Below, in pieces: positions 25,627 to 33,911 of a stretch of 64,000 bases of DNA. The position numbers and the translations under genes are program-made. Numbering within the stretch: position 1 is the first letter of the stretch; each line of letters begins with the position of its first letter. Below the pieces are notes generated by a model. The model was not told the DNA's origin. It did not search any database and saw only the letters and a list, made by a program, of their open reading frames with translations. Origin of the DNA: an uncultured Alistipes sp. (GTDB taxonomy: Bacteria; Bacteroidota; Bacteroidia; Bacteroidales; Rikenellaceae); NCBI GenBank assembly GCA_947573795.1, contig CANPHE010000008.1:1-64000 (forward strand), written 5' to 3'.

Positions 25627-27267
25627 ATGGATACCGAAAAACGAGATAATTGTACATTCGAACCCGAAGTCGGCCGCGGCTGCGCCTTCTGCAACGACGG
25701 TGCCGAGGTCGAAGCCAAACCCTGCGGCGGCTGTTTCAAACTGCACGAAACGCCGTGGCTCGAAGAGTTCCCCGTAAACGTACCGAGCGATATCGTCGAG
25801 GTGCGATTCAAGAATACGCGTCGTTCGTTCTATCAGAACGTCAACAACTTGCCCCTCGCCGTGGGTGACATCGTGGCCGTCGAGGCGTCGCCGGGCCACG
25901 ATATCGGCATCGTCTCGCTCACGGGCGACCTGGTAGCCCGGCAGATGCGCCGCATCGGCTTCACCCCCTACAACGGCGAATACAAGAAGGTCTACCGCAT
26001 CGCCAAGCCTTACGATATCGAACGCTGGCAGGAGGCCATCGCCCTCGAACACGAGACGATGATCGCCTCGCGGCAGATCGCCGCCGACATGGGTCTCAAC
26101 ATGAAGATCGGCGACGTGGAGTACCAGGGCGACAAGATCAAGGCCATATTCTACTATATTGCCGACGAGCGCGTGGACTTCCGCGAGCTCATCAAGGTCT
26201 TCGCCGAGCGTTTCCACATCCGCATCGAGATGAAACAGATCGGCGCCCGCCAGGAGGCCGGACGCATCGGCGGACTGGGCGCCTGCGGCCGCGAACTGTG
26301 CTGCGCGTCGTGGATGTCGAGTTTTTCGAGCGTCACGACGGGAGCCGCCCGCGTGCAGGATATCTCGCTCAACCCGCAGAAACTCGCCGGGCAGTGCTCG
26401 AAACTCAAGTGCTGCATGATGTACGAGTACGACACCTACGTCGATGCCCGCAAGGAGTTCCCGCGTCTGCGCGAACCGCTGCAAACCATCGAAGGCGAAT
26501 GGTACCTGGTCAAGAGCGACATTCTCGCCGGAACGATGACCTTCTCGTCGTCGAAAGAGTCGATGGCCAACGTCGCAACGCTGTCGATCGACCGCGTGAA
26601 GGAAATACTCTCGCTCAACCGCCAGGGCAAGAAGGCCGACACCCTGCTGGATGCCGCCGACCTGCAACCCAGCACCGAGGAGCCGACCTATCGCGCCGAG
26701 GAGGACAGCATCACCCGTTTCGACCAGACCAAACGCCGCAAACGCAACAAACGCAACAAGCAGTCCGGAGCACAAGCCCCGGCCGAACCCTCGAAGCCCG
26801 AGGAGGGAAAGGCGGCGGGCGAAAAACCGCGCCGTCCCGACCAGCAGCGCCGCCGTCAGGAGCAGCGCCGGGGCGACCGTCCGCGCAGCGAGCAGGGCGA
26901 ACAGCCCCGCGAGGGCGGTGCGCAAAGCGACAACCGGACCCGCAGCGAAAACGAACGTCGCCAGAACCGTCCCCGCCGCGAAGAGAATACACCGCGCGAA
27001 AACGGCGGCCGCGAGAATGCGTCCCGCGAACAAGCGCCGCGCCGGGAACAGGCACCGCGCAACCAGGCGAACAATTCCGCGGCCGAAGGCGCAGCACCCC
27101 GTGAGGGTGGTCCCAACCGCGAAGGCGGTCCCCGCCGGGGAAATCGCAACAACCGTCGTCGCGGCAACGGCTCCGGAGAACAGAACCGGCCGCACGGAAC
27201 ATCCGCCGCAGCGGGCGATGCGAACGGCCGAACAGCCGCCGCGCCCCGCAAGGAGGGCACCGACTGA
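25627..27267 (+). CDS. PSP1/RicT (YaaT) family protein with basic tail
   Basis: A 546-residue cytoplasmic protein. Residues 1-330 are the PSP1 domain with its cysteine set (GACGRELCCASWM, CSKLKCCMMYE), which binds iron-sulfur clusters in Bacillus RicT. There is an added N-terminal cysteine cluster (CAFCNDG...CGGCF). Residues 360-546 are a low-complexity tail rich in Arg, Gly, Asn, Glu and Gln with RGD/RRG-like repeats (RRGNRNNRRRG). The tail looks like an RNA-binding disordered region. Neighbour gldH follows after 75 bases, a pairing common in this phylum. Confidence 0.88.
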   Translation: MDTEKRDNCTFEPEVGRGCAFCNDGAEVEAKPCGGCFKLHETPWLEEFPVNVPSDIVEVRFKNTRRSFYQNVNNLPLAVGDIVAVEASPGHDIGIVSLTGDLVARQMRRIGFTPYNGEYKKVYRIAKPYDIERWQEAIALEHETMIASRQIAADMGLNMKIGDVEYQGDKIKAIFYYIADERVDFRELIKVFAERFHIRIEMKQIGARQEAGRIGGLGACGRELCCASWMSSFSSVTTGAARVQDISLNPQKLAGQCSKLKCCMMYEYDTYVDARKEFPRLREPLQTIEGEWYLVKSDILAGTMTFSSSKESMANVATLSIDRVKEILSLNRQGKKADTLLDAADLQPSTEEPTYRAEEDSITRFDQTKRRKRNKRNKQSGAQAPAEPSKPEEGKAAGEKPRRPDQQRRRQEQRRGDRPRSEQGEQPREGGAQSDNRTRSENERRQNRPRREENTPRENGGRENASREQAPRREQAPRNQANNSAAEGAAPREGGPNREGGPRRGNRNNRRRGNGSGEQNRPHGTSAAAGDANGRTAAAPRKEGTD

Positions 27268-27342
27268 TTCGCGGCGATGAAACGCATCGCATCATACCGC
27301 AACAGCGGGGCGAAAAAGCTCGTCCCGCCCTTCCGACCGGAT

Positions 27343-27795
27343 ATGTCCCGAAACAAAGCGGTCATCCGGTGCATCCGGACCGGACTGGCCGCAGCGACCG
27401 TCCTGCTGACGACCGCTTGCACGTCGTCTCACCGCACGATCGCCGCGGACGTACCCTTCGCCGCCTGGGACCGGACGGTCGAAATGGCGTTCGACAACGA
27501 CGATACGACGTCGCTCTGCGATCTGACGCTTTTCTTGCGCTGCAACGACCGTTTCGTCGAGGATACGCTTACGGTGCGCATCGAAATCCGCACGCCCGAT
27601 TCGCTGCGCTGCGAGGAACCCTTTATCCTGGCCATTCCCCACACGAACTCCCCGGCAGCCCTCGTGCGCGAAGCGGTCATACCCTACCGCCGCCGCGTGT
27701 GCTTCGAGCGCCCGGGGCAATATCGGGTGCGGATCACGCCTTCGAGGAGCGTTCGCGGCGTCGAGGCCGTCGGAGTCGATATTGCGGAGCTGTAG
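27343..27795 (+). CDS. gldH: GldH-type lipoprotein
   Basis: A protein of about 150 residues from the ATG at 27343, chosen because it gives a lipoprotein signal, RCIRTGLAAATVLLTTAC; an upstream in-frame ATG at 27277 would make the leader too long. The body (DRTVEMAFDNDDTTSLCDLTLFLRCND...ITPSRSVRGVEAVGVDI) matches GldH, an outer-membrane gliding-motility lipoprotein also kept in non-gliding gut species, where its role is unknown. It follows ricT. Confidence 0.8.
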   Translation: MSRNKAVIRCIRTGLAAATVLLTTACTSSHRTIAADVPFAAWDRTVEMAFDNDDTTSLCDLTLFLRCNDRFVEDTLTVRIEIRTPDSLRCEEPFILAIPHTNSPAALVREAVIPYRRRVCFERPGQYRVRITPSRSVRGVEAVGVDIAEL

Positions 27796-27815
27796 ATAAC
27801 GGGGTCCCGCAAAAT

Positions 27816-27883
27816 CATCTTCGGCGGCTGGGCCGGTCGCGCTAAAAGCGCGAGCCGCCGAAGATGGCAAGGCTCCGCCTTGC
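27816..27883 (+). terminator. Long hairpin after gldH
   Basis: A 14-bp perfect outer stem CATCTTCGGCGGCT/AGCCGCCGAAGATG (27816-27829 and 27853-27866) encloses an inner stem CGCGCT-AAA-AGCGCG (27838-27852). A second hairpin GCAAGG-CTCCG-CCTTGC follows (27867-27883). There is no T-run, so this is more a repeat-type cruciform than a classic terminator. Confidence 0.55.
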
Positions 27884-27957
27884 TTGGCAAAGAGGCTGGG
27901 GCTGGGTACCAATTTTGCAAAGCACACAATCGTTTATCCATCAGTAAATTAATAATT

Positions 27958-28638
27958 ATGAAAACTTTCACCGTCCTTGCATCGCTGCTCCTCAGTCTGG
28001 CGGCCCATGCACAGCCGGGAATCCCGATCTTCGAAATAGGGCCCCAAGGAACGATCGAGACCGACGCTTCCATGATCGAGCCGTTCTACGATATGCCCTC
28101 AATAGACACCTTACCGTATCGATTATCCTATGGCAGAAGCCTTTCACCAGGGTCGAAGTTTCTTATAGCAACGGGCTATTTCAAAGAGATGGATGAAACG
28201 GATCGAGGGAAATCCGGTTTCACGGTCATCGCGATTTTCTCCAAAGGCAAAAAAATATTCGAATTGAGGCAGCCGGAGATGTGGACACACCTTTACGACG
28301 GGCAAACCACCATGGATTACCGACAATATACCGATAACCGCTATTTTATCCCGATTCCTTTGTCGGAACAGGCTGTTGCGCTGGCCTTTGTCGGCTGGCC
28401 GTATGACAGCACTCCATCCTACCTGACGATCATCGTTCTGACCGACAACGACGCAAAACTAATATTCAACAAGCACATGAACATCAACACGATTGCCCAG
28501 TCTGACGATTCGTATGTCATGGAGCTTCAGGCCAATGTCGTAGAATATGATGAAAACGGGAAACTGTACGACTACCCGAATAACGTTCCGATCATACACC
28601 ATATCGAGGTAAAAGACGGCGTAATGTATTTCAAATAA
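27958..28638 (+). CDS. Secreted protein of unknown function
   Basis: A 226-residue protein from the ATG at 27958; the frame upstream is hairpin sequence. A clear Sec signal peptide, MKTFTVLASLLLSLAAHAQ, ends after AHA/AQ. The body is beta-rich and without a motif I recognise; GSKFLIATGYFKEM, EMWTHLYDGQTTM and VGWPYDS are features to search with. Codon use is less GC-biased than its neighbours. It ends 17 bases before trmB, so the two may share a transcript. Confidence 0.75.
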   Translation: MKTFTVLASLLLSLAAHAQPGIPIFEIGPQGTIETDASMIEPFYDMPSIDTLPYRLSYGRSLSPGSKFLIATGYFKEMDETDRGKSGFTVIAIFSKGKKIFELRQPEMWTHLYDGQTTMDYRQYTDNRYFIPIPLSEQAVALAFVGWPYDSTPSYLTIIVLTDNDAKLIFNKHMNINTIAQSDDSYVMELQANVVEYDENGKLYDYPNNVPIIHHIEVKDGVMYFK

Positions 28639-28655
28639 ACAAGATAAAACAGATC

Positions 28656-29426
28656 ATGGGAAAAGATAAACTCCGCAGATTCCGCGAAAACCTCACGTTC
28701 GAATGCTTCGTGCAACCCGAATTCGACGAGGTATTCCGTCACGACCACCCCTTGAAGGGGCATTGGCACCGCGATTTCTTCCGCAACGACCGCCCGATCG
28801 TCCTCGAACTGGGGTGCGGCAAAGGCGAATATACCGTGGCATTGGCCGAGCGCGACCCGTCGCGCAACTACATCGGCATCGACATCAAGGGCGCCCGCAT
28901 GTGGCGCGGTGCGAAGACCGCCACGGAACGGGGCATGAAGAACGTCGGGTTCCTGCGCACGCGCATCGAATTCCTCGATTCGCTCTTCGCCTCGGGCGAG
29001 GTCGCCGAACTGTGGATCACCTTCCCCGATCCGCAGCTCAAAACGCGGCGGGCGAAAAAACGCCTCACCTCACCGCTCTTCCTGGCTTGTTACGCCCGCC
29101 TGTTGCAGGCCGACGGGTGGATCAACCTCAAGACCGATTCGCGCCACCTCTACGACTACACCGGCGAGGTCATCCGTCGTTTCGCCCTGCCGTGCGAAGT
29201 TTCGAACGCCGATATCTACGGCTCGGGCTACGCCGACGAGGTGTTGTCGGTGAAGACCGCCTACGAGCAGCAGTTCCTCGCCATGGGGCTGCCGATCACC
29301 TATACGCGCTTTTCGCTCGCAGGCCGGAGCGACTTTCCCTGGTTCGACTGGGAGGAGGACGAAAAAGCCGAGAAGGACAACGAGGCGGCCCGGCAAAAGC
29401 AGAGAAAGTGCCAGATGCAAGGTTAA
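28656..29426 (+). CDS. trmB: tRNA (guanine-N7-)-methyltransferase
   Basis: A 256-residue SAM-dependent enzyme that makes m7G46 in tRNA. Motifs: SAM-binding LELGCGKGEYTVALAE, GIDIKGARMWRGAKTA, and the family signature ITFPDPQLKTRRAKKRL. The length fits, with a charged tail (EEDEKAEKDNEAARQKQRK). It lies just after the secreted unknown, with no terminator between. Confidence 0.93.
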   Translation: MGKDKLRRFRENLTFECFVQPEFDEVFRHDHPLKGHWHRDFFRNDRPIVLELGCGKGEYTVALAERDPSRNYIGIDIKGARMWRGAKTATERGMKNVGFLRTRIEFLDSLFASGEVAELWITFPDPQLKTRRAKKRLTSPLFLACYARLLQADGWINLKTDSRHLYDYTGEVIRRFALPCEVSNADIYGSGYADEVLSVKTAYEQQFLAMGLPITYTRFSLAGRSDFPWFDWEEDEKAEKDNEAARQKQRKCQMQG

Positions 29427-29699
29427 ATATTTCGGGAACTATATACAGCTTTACACCGGCTCGGATTTTCGACCGTCTTTTCATACAAGTAGGTCGATGT
29501 CTCGCGGCCTTTGACCACTTTATCAATTCTGATCCTTCTTAATCCCCATCTCGGAGGGTACTTCCGGATGCGGCCCGCAAAGTGATAGGGTTTTAGGGCT
29601 GGTTTAGCGTAAAATTGCATATCGTTGCCTTAGACAAAAGCCCCCGCACTGACCAATACGGAGGCCTGTCGATGACGAACAAAGTTCGTCGAAAAGAAA
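29427..29699. repeat. Dispersed repeat, family 2, and hairpins
   Basis: Spacer after trmB with no gene. Bases 29441-29500 (AACTATATACAGCTTTACACC, then GGCTCGGATTTTCGACCGTC) match copies at 55312 and 63179. A degenerate AATCCCC...GGAGGG palindrome is near 29540. A minus-strand terminator-like stem GCCTCCG/CGGGGGC (29665-29640) with a T-run on the minus strand is at its right end, and GACGAAC-AAA-GTTCGTC at 29674-29690. Confidence 0.65.
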
Positions 29700-29852
29700 T
29701 CAATGGCGATTCAGCCAACGAGTAGCGGCGGCGACCAATCCGTAAATAGAAATAACCAAACTGGCCAACAAGATCGCAATAATAACAATTTGACCGTATC
29801 CAATCGCTAAACAAAAAAATTCAAAGCCGCAATAAAACAGCGAACGGGGCAT
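29700..29852 (-). CDS. Possible 50-residue one-helix membrane protein
   Basis: A small frame not covered by any larger gene: MPRSLFYCGFEFFC, then one clear membrane helix (IGYGQIVIIAILLASLVISI), then YGLVAAATRWLNRH and TGA. Against it, the ATG lies inside the metK terminator hairpin and no promoter is seen, so the true start may be later or the frame may be chance. For it, a terminator-like stem follows on the same strand (29665-29640) and the helix is well formed. Confidence 0.35.
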   Translation of the reverse strand: MPRSLFYCGFEFFCLAIGYGQIVIIAILLASLVISIYGLVAAATRWLNRH

Positions 29853-29873
29853 CCAGTGACGGATGCCCCGTTC
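29842..29873 (-). terminator. Terminator of metK
   Basis: 13-bp perfect stem GAACGGGGCATCC/GGATGCCCCGTTC with a 6-base loop, 18 bases after the metK stop. Confidence 0.88.
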
Positions 29874-29891
29874 AAAATATCGATAGTCGAT

Positions 29892-31196
29892 TTACAATCC
29901 GAATTCGCGGCAGATCAGATCGACGGCATCGAGCTTCTCCCAGCCGAAGAATTCGATCTCGCGCTCCGTCTCGCGGCCGTTCTCCCAAACCTTCTCGACA
30001 CGCGTGTAGGGACGGTTGCCGAAATGACCGTACGAAGCGGTCGCCTCGAAGATCGGGTTTTTCAGCCCGAAACGCTTCACGATCGCTGCCGGACGCAGGT
30101 CGAAGAGCTTGCCGATGCGGCGTGCGATTTCACCGTCGGTCATGCCCTTCAGTGCTTCGGGACGCGGCGAACGGTAGGTATCGACGTAGATCGACAACGG
30201 TTCGGCGATGCCGATGGCATACGACAACTCCACCAACACCTCCTCGGCGACGCCCGCCGCTACGAGGTTCTTGGCGATATGACGCGCGGCGTATGCAGCC
30301 GAACGATCCACCTTCGAGGAGTCTTTGCCCGAGAAGGCGCCGCCGCCGTGCGCACCGCGGCCGCCGTAGGTGTCGACGATGATTTTGCGGCCCGTGAGAC
30401 CCGTATCGCCGTGGGGACCTCCGATGACGAACTTGCCCGTGGGGTTGACGTGCAGGATATAGTCCTCGCCGATGAGTGCCGCGAGCTTGTCGTTGGCCCG
30501 CTCCAGGCGCGCCTTGACGCGCGGAATGAGGATCGTGCGCACGTCGTCGCGGATCTGCTGCTGCATGCGGCGCTCGGCCTCCTTTTCGTCGAGGCCCTCG
30601 CCCGGGAGGATGAACTCGTCGTGCTGCGTCGATACGACGATCGTATGCACGCGCAACGGTTTGTTGGTCTGCTCGTCGTACTCGATCGTCACCTGCGATT
30701 TCGAGTCGGGACGCAGATAGCGCATCACCTCGCCTTCGCGGCGGATCACGGCCAGCTCCTTGAGGATCACGTGCGAAAGAATCAGCGTCGCCGGCATCAT
30801 TTCGCGCGTTTCGTTGCAGGCGTAACCGAACATGATGCCCTGGTCGCCCGCGCCCTGCTCCTCCTCGGCGGCACGCACGACGCCCTGGTTGATGTCGGAC
30901 GACTGCTCGTGGATGGCCGACAGGATACCGCACGAGTTGCTGTCGAACTGGTATTCGCTCTTGGTGTAGCCGATGCGCTCGATGACGCGGCGCGCTACGC
31001 TTTGGACGTCGACGTAGGCGTCCGACCGCACTTCGCCCGCTACGACGACCAGACCCGTCGTGCAGAGCGTTTCGCAGGCGACCTTCGAAGTCGGGTCGTG
31101 GCGCAGAAATTCGTCGAGAATGGCGTCGGAAATCTGATCCGACACTTTATCGGGGTGCCCCTCGGACACCGATTCCGATGTAAACAGATAACCCAT
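29892..31196 (-). CDS. metK: S-adenosylmethionine synthetase
   Basis: A 434-residue enzyme making AdoMet from methionine and ATP. Signatures: [18 protein letters not shown] at the N-terminus, [10 protein letters not shown], and [22 protein letters not shown]. It is about 50 residues longer than the E. coli enzyme, with the extra length spread in loops and the C-terminus ([21 protein letters not shown]), as is usual in this phylum. The leader carries a SAM-II-type riboswitch and a hairpin that covers the start codon. Confidence 0.97.
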   Translation of the reverse strand: MGYLFTSESVSEGHPDKVSDQISDAILDEFLRHDPTSKVACETLCTTGLVVVAGEVRSDAYVDVQSVARRVIERIGYTKSEYQFDSNSCGILSAIHEQSSDINQGVVRAAEEEQGAGDQGIMFGYACNETREMMPATLILSHVILKELAVIRREGEVMRYLRPDSKSQVTIEYDEQTNKPLRVHTIVVSTQHDEFILPGEGLDEKEAERRMQQQIRDDVRTILIPRVKARLERANDKLAALIGEDYILHVNPTGKFVIGGPHGDTGLTGRKIIVDTYGGRGAHGGGAFSGKDSSKVDRSAAYAARHIAKNLVAAGVAEEVLVELSYAIGIAEPLSIYVDTYRSPRPEALKGMTDGEIARRIGKLFDLRPAAIVKRFGLKNPIFEATASYGHFGNRPYTRVEKVWENGRETEREIEFFGWEKLDAVDLICREFGL

Positions 31197-31231
31197 CTTT
31201 ATACGTTTAATAAATTAATGTATAAGATGGG
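31192..31231 (-). promoter_or_regulatory. Hairpin sequestering the metK start codon
   Basis: On the minus strand, CCCATCTT (31231-31224) pairs with AAGATGGG (31199-31192), and ATAC with GTAT inside it after one bulged base; an inner TTAAT/ATTAA stem closes the loop. The ATG (31196-31194) is inside the right arm. This could block ribosome access unless another structure forms. Confidence 0.7.
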
Positions 31232-31260
31232 AAAAATTGGCTGTTGGAATAAAAAACGTG

Positions 31261-31312
31261 CTGTTTTAGCGATTTTTTATTGTGGTTTGCAATCAGTCAA
31301 ATCTTTCCACAT
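31261..31312 (-). promoter_or_regulatory. SAM-II-type riboswitch upstream of metK
   Basis: Read on the minus strand, all parts of the SAM-II fold are present in order. P1: TGTGG (31311-31307) with CCACA (31285-31281). L1: GATTTGAC, compared with GAUUUAAC in known members. Then ATTGCAA, then the 3' strand AATAAA and GCTAAAA, the conserved AU-rich triplex strand. The pseudoknot pairs GATT with AATC, and CTG (31296-31294 region) with CAG downstream. These pairs differ from the known examples by compensating changes. It starts about 20 bases after the -7 element. I aligned it by memory, not with a covariance model. Confidence 0.82.
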
Positions 31313-31336
31313 CTCCCCGCTTGACAGACGGGACGA

Positions 31337-31344
31337 CAAAGATA
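31337..31344 (-). promoter_or_regulatory. Promoter -7 element of metK
   Basis: TATCTTTG on the minus strand, a full consensus match. Transcription would start near 31330, so the riboswitch is at the very 5' end of a leader of about 135 bases. The -33 is weak. Confidence 0.65.
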
Positions 31345-31421
31345 GGGCTAAAAATCGGATTTCGGAAACGAATCGGCGGAAAATTCGGGTTCCGGGCGCT
31401 TTTTCGGTCGGGAGCCGGTTC

Positions 31422-32084
31422 CTACCACACGATCGGCACCTTGCCGATGCTCGCGAGGTATTCGTTGGCGCGGGTGAAGTGGCGGCATCCGAGGAATCCG
31501 CGGTAGGCGGAGAGCGGCGAAGGGTGAACCGCCTTGAGGATGCAGTTGCGCGCGGGATCGGCGATGGCGCCCTTGCGCTGGGCGTAAGAGCCCCAGAGCA
31601 TGTAGACGATTCCGTCGCGACGTTCGGCGATGGCGCGCACCACGGCATCGGTGAAGGTCTCCCATCCCCGTCCGGCGTGCGAGGCGGCCTCGTGGGCGCG
31701 GACCGTCAGTACGGCGTTGAGCAGCAACACTCCCTGCTCGGCCCACCGGTCGAGGTTGCCCGTCGGCGGAACCGGAGCCCCCGTATCGTCGGATACCTCC
31801 TTGAAAATGTTCTGCAACGAAGGCGGAAAAGGAACGCCGTCGCCCACCGAAAAGCAGAGCCCGTTCGCCTGGCCGGGTCCGTGGTAGGGGTCCTGGCCGA
31901 TGATGACGACTTTCAGGCGGTCGAACGGACATTTGTCGAACGCCCGGAAGATGTTGCTGCCTCGCGGGTAGATGCGGCGCGAAGCGTATTCCTGCCGTAC
32001 GAAATCGGTCAATGCGGCGAAATAGGGCTTTTCGAATTCGGGGGCGAGAATCTCTTTCCAGTCCTGGGCGATCTTTACATCCAT
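31422..32084 (-). CDS. ung: Uracil-DNA glycosylase
   Basis: A 220-residue family 1 UDG that removes uracil from DNA. Motifs: GQDPYHGPGQANGLCFSV with the catalytic Asp, LLNAVLTV, and HPSPLSAYRGF with the active His. The length is normal. It has its own -7 element, TACCTTTA at 32115-32108, and lies upstream of the metK promoter on the same strand. Confidence 0.97.
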   Translation of the reverse strand: MDVKIAQDWKEILAPEFEKPYFAALTDFVRQEYASRRIYPRGSNIFRAFDKCPFDRLKVVIIGQDPYHGPGQANGLCFSVGDGVPFPPSLQNIFKEVSDDTGAPVPPTGNLDRWAEQGVLLLNAVLTVRAHEAASHAGRGWETFTDAVVRAIAERRDGIVYMLWGSYAQRKGAIADPARNCILKAVHPSPLSAYRGFLGCRHFTRANEYLASIGKVPIVW

Positions 32085-32368
32085 GATACGGTTCGTTTTA
32101 TGCCGTGTAAAGGTACGAAGAAATCGGCAATGCCGTCAATTTTACGCGAAAAAATCACAAGGTTTACCTTCCGGAAACGTTCAACCCGCAAGAGAACGAC
32201 ATTTCGCCATTCCTGTTTTAGCCCGGCTTCCGCATTTTTGTTCCGCAATACATACTAACCGCCCGCCGTCGTGCGTTTATTGCTCGAAAACACGACACAA
32301 AAAGTTCGCAAGCCTATGAAATGAAGTTGCCTAAACATAAAAAAGTTGAACCAAATTTTCGAATCATT
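32085..32368. other. Spacer between ung and htrA
   Basis: Holds the ung -7 element (TACCTTTA, minus strand, 32115-32108). No clear TAnnTTTG promoter for htrA and no gene supported. AT-rich toward the htrA start. Confidence 0.5.
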
Positions 32369-33856
32369 ATGAAAAAGGCATTTTTGTTATTGGGAATCGT
32401 CGCCGTATCGGCTGCCGCGGGCGGTGCCACGGCGTGGACGCTCTCCGCAGACCGCGGAGGGTCGGTAGAATATATCGAGCGCGAAGTGGAACGCACCCCC
32501 GCCCTGGGGACGCATTTCACCGCCTACGAGGCGGGACAGTATCCCGACCTGACCTATGCCGCCGAGAATGCGGTGAAGGCCGTCGTCAATATCGAGGCCG
32601 TGCAGCAGGTCGAGGTACCCCAACGGGGCTCCTACGACCCGTTCCTGGAGTTCTTCGGCATTCCGCAGGAGTACGGACGCCGCTCTGGCGGCTCCTCGCC
32701 CCAGTATCAGGAGCGTCGGGCCGGAGGTTCGGGCGTCATCATCTCCGAGGACGGCTATATCGTGACGAACAACCACGTCGTGGACGGCGCCACGAAATTG
32801 CGCGTGAAGCTCAACGACGGCCGTTCGTTCGATGCCAAACTCATCGGCAAAGACTCGGCGACGGACCTCGCCCTGCTCAAGATCGAGGCCAGCGAGCTCC
32901 CCACGCTGCCTTTCGGCTCGTCGGACGCTCTGCGTCTGGGCGAATGGGTGCTGGCTATCGGCTCGCCGTTCGATCTGCAATCGACCATCACGGCCGGTAT
33001 CGTGAGCGCCAAGGCACGTAACCTCGGAGCCATTCCCAACGACTTCTCGATCGAGTCGTTCATCCAGACCGACGCTGCGGTGAACCCCGGGAACTCGGGC
33101 GGCGCACTGGTCAACACCCACGGCGAACTGGTGGGCATCAACACCCTCATCAAGTCGCAGACGGGCAGCTATATCGGCTATTCGTTCGCCATTCCCGAAT
33201 CGATCGTCCGCAAGGTCGTGGTCGATCTCAAAGAATCGGGCGTCGTGCAGCGGGCGATGCTGGGCATCCTGTTCCGCCCCGTCGACCAGGATTTCATCGA
33301 CGCCGAGGGTAAGGATTTGGGCATCACCGAAATCGGAGGTGTCTACGTAGCCGGAGTCACCGAGGGCAGCGCCGCATCAGAGGCCGGAATCCGCAAGGGA
33401 GACGTCGTGCTGTCGATCGACGGCGTGAAACTCGACGGTACGGCATCGTTGCAGGAGCAGATCGCACGCCGCCGTCCGAACGACAAGGTGAATTTATCGG
33501 TAAAAAGAGACGGAAAAGTGAAACAATTCGAGGTCACTTTGCGTAATAAAGCCGGTAAGCCCGAGTTGCTTACCCGGGAAGATGTGGATGTAGTCGAGAC
33601 GCTGGGCGGCAAATTCGCCGATGCGGGTGCCAAGCTCTGCCGCGAATTGGATATCAAGGGCGGCGTGCAGGTCGTAAGCATCAAGTCCGACGGCATTCTC
33701 GCCCGAGCACGGGTAAAACAGGGATTCGTCATCACGCACCTCAACGATAAACCGGTCTACTCGGTCGCCGACATGCAACGACTGACTGACAAAGTGCGAT
33801 CGATCGACGGAATCTACCCCAACGGCCGTGCCGCCAGCTACACCCTCGTGGAGTAG
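32369..33856 (+). CDS. degP: DegP/HtrA-family periplasmic serine protease
   Basis: A 495-residue protein. The ATG at 32369 gives the N-terminal hydrophobic signal (MKKAFLLLGIVAVSAAAGG), so it acts in the periplasm or is membrane anchored. The trypsin-like domain has the triad: His in VTNNHVVDG, Asp in ATDLALLKI, Ser in NPGNSGGALV. Two PDZ domains follow; the first has GVYVAGVTEGSAASEAGIRKGD, the second SDGILARARVKQGFVITHLN. It degrades or refolds damaged envelope proteins. It is 55 bases before rpoD. Confidence 0.95.
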   Translation: MKKAFLLLGIVAVSAAAGGATAWTLSADRGGSVEYIEREVERTPALGTHFTAYEAGQYPDLTYAAENAVKAVVNIEAVQQVEVPQRGSYDPFLEFFGIPQEYGRRSGGSSPQYQERRAGGSGVIISEDGYIVTNNHVVDGATKLRVKLNDGRSFDAKLIGKDSATDLALLKIEASELPTLPFGSSDALRLGEWVLAIGSPFDLQSTITAGIVSAKARNLGAIPNDFSIESFIQTDAAVNPGNSGGALVNTHGELVGINTLIKSQTGSYIGYSFAIPESIVRKVVVDLKESGVVQRAMLGILFRPVDQDFIDAEGKDLGITEIGGVYVAGVTEGSAASEAGIRKGDVVLSIDGVKLDGTASLQEQIARRRPNDKVNLSVKRDGKVKQFEVTLRNKAGKPELLTREDVDVVETLGGKFADAGAKLCRELDIKGGVQVVSIKSDGILARARVKQGFVITHLNDKPVYSVADMQRLTDKVRSIDGIYPNGRAASYTLVE

Positions 33857-33911
33857 CTCCGGCGCCGGGCGGGTCCGAAAAGGAGTTACATTAGGTTAGT
33901 ATAGAAAAAAT

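Noticed and set aside
29593..29814. A 73-codon minus-strand frame after metK
   Set aside because: It crosses hairpins and has no coherent membrane or domain pattern. The frame at 29700-29852, with a clear helix, is the better candidate.
29856..32258. An 800-codon plus-strand frame across metK and ung
   Set aside because: It is antisense to two certain enzymes and reads through the metK riboswitch. No domain is seen.
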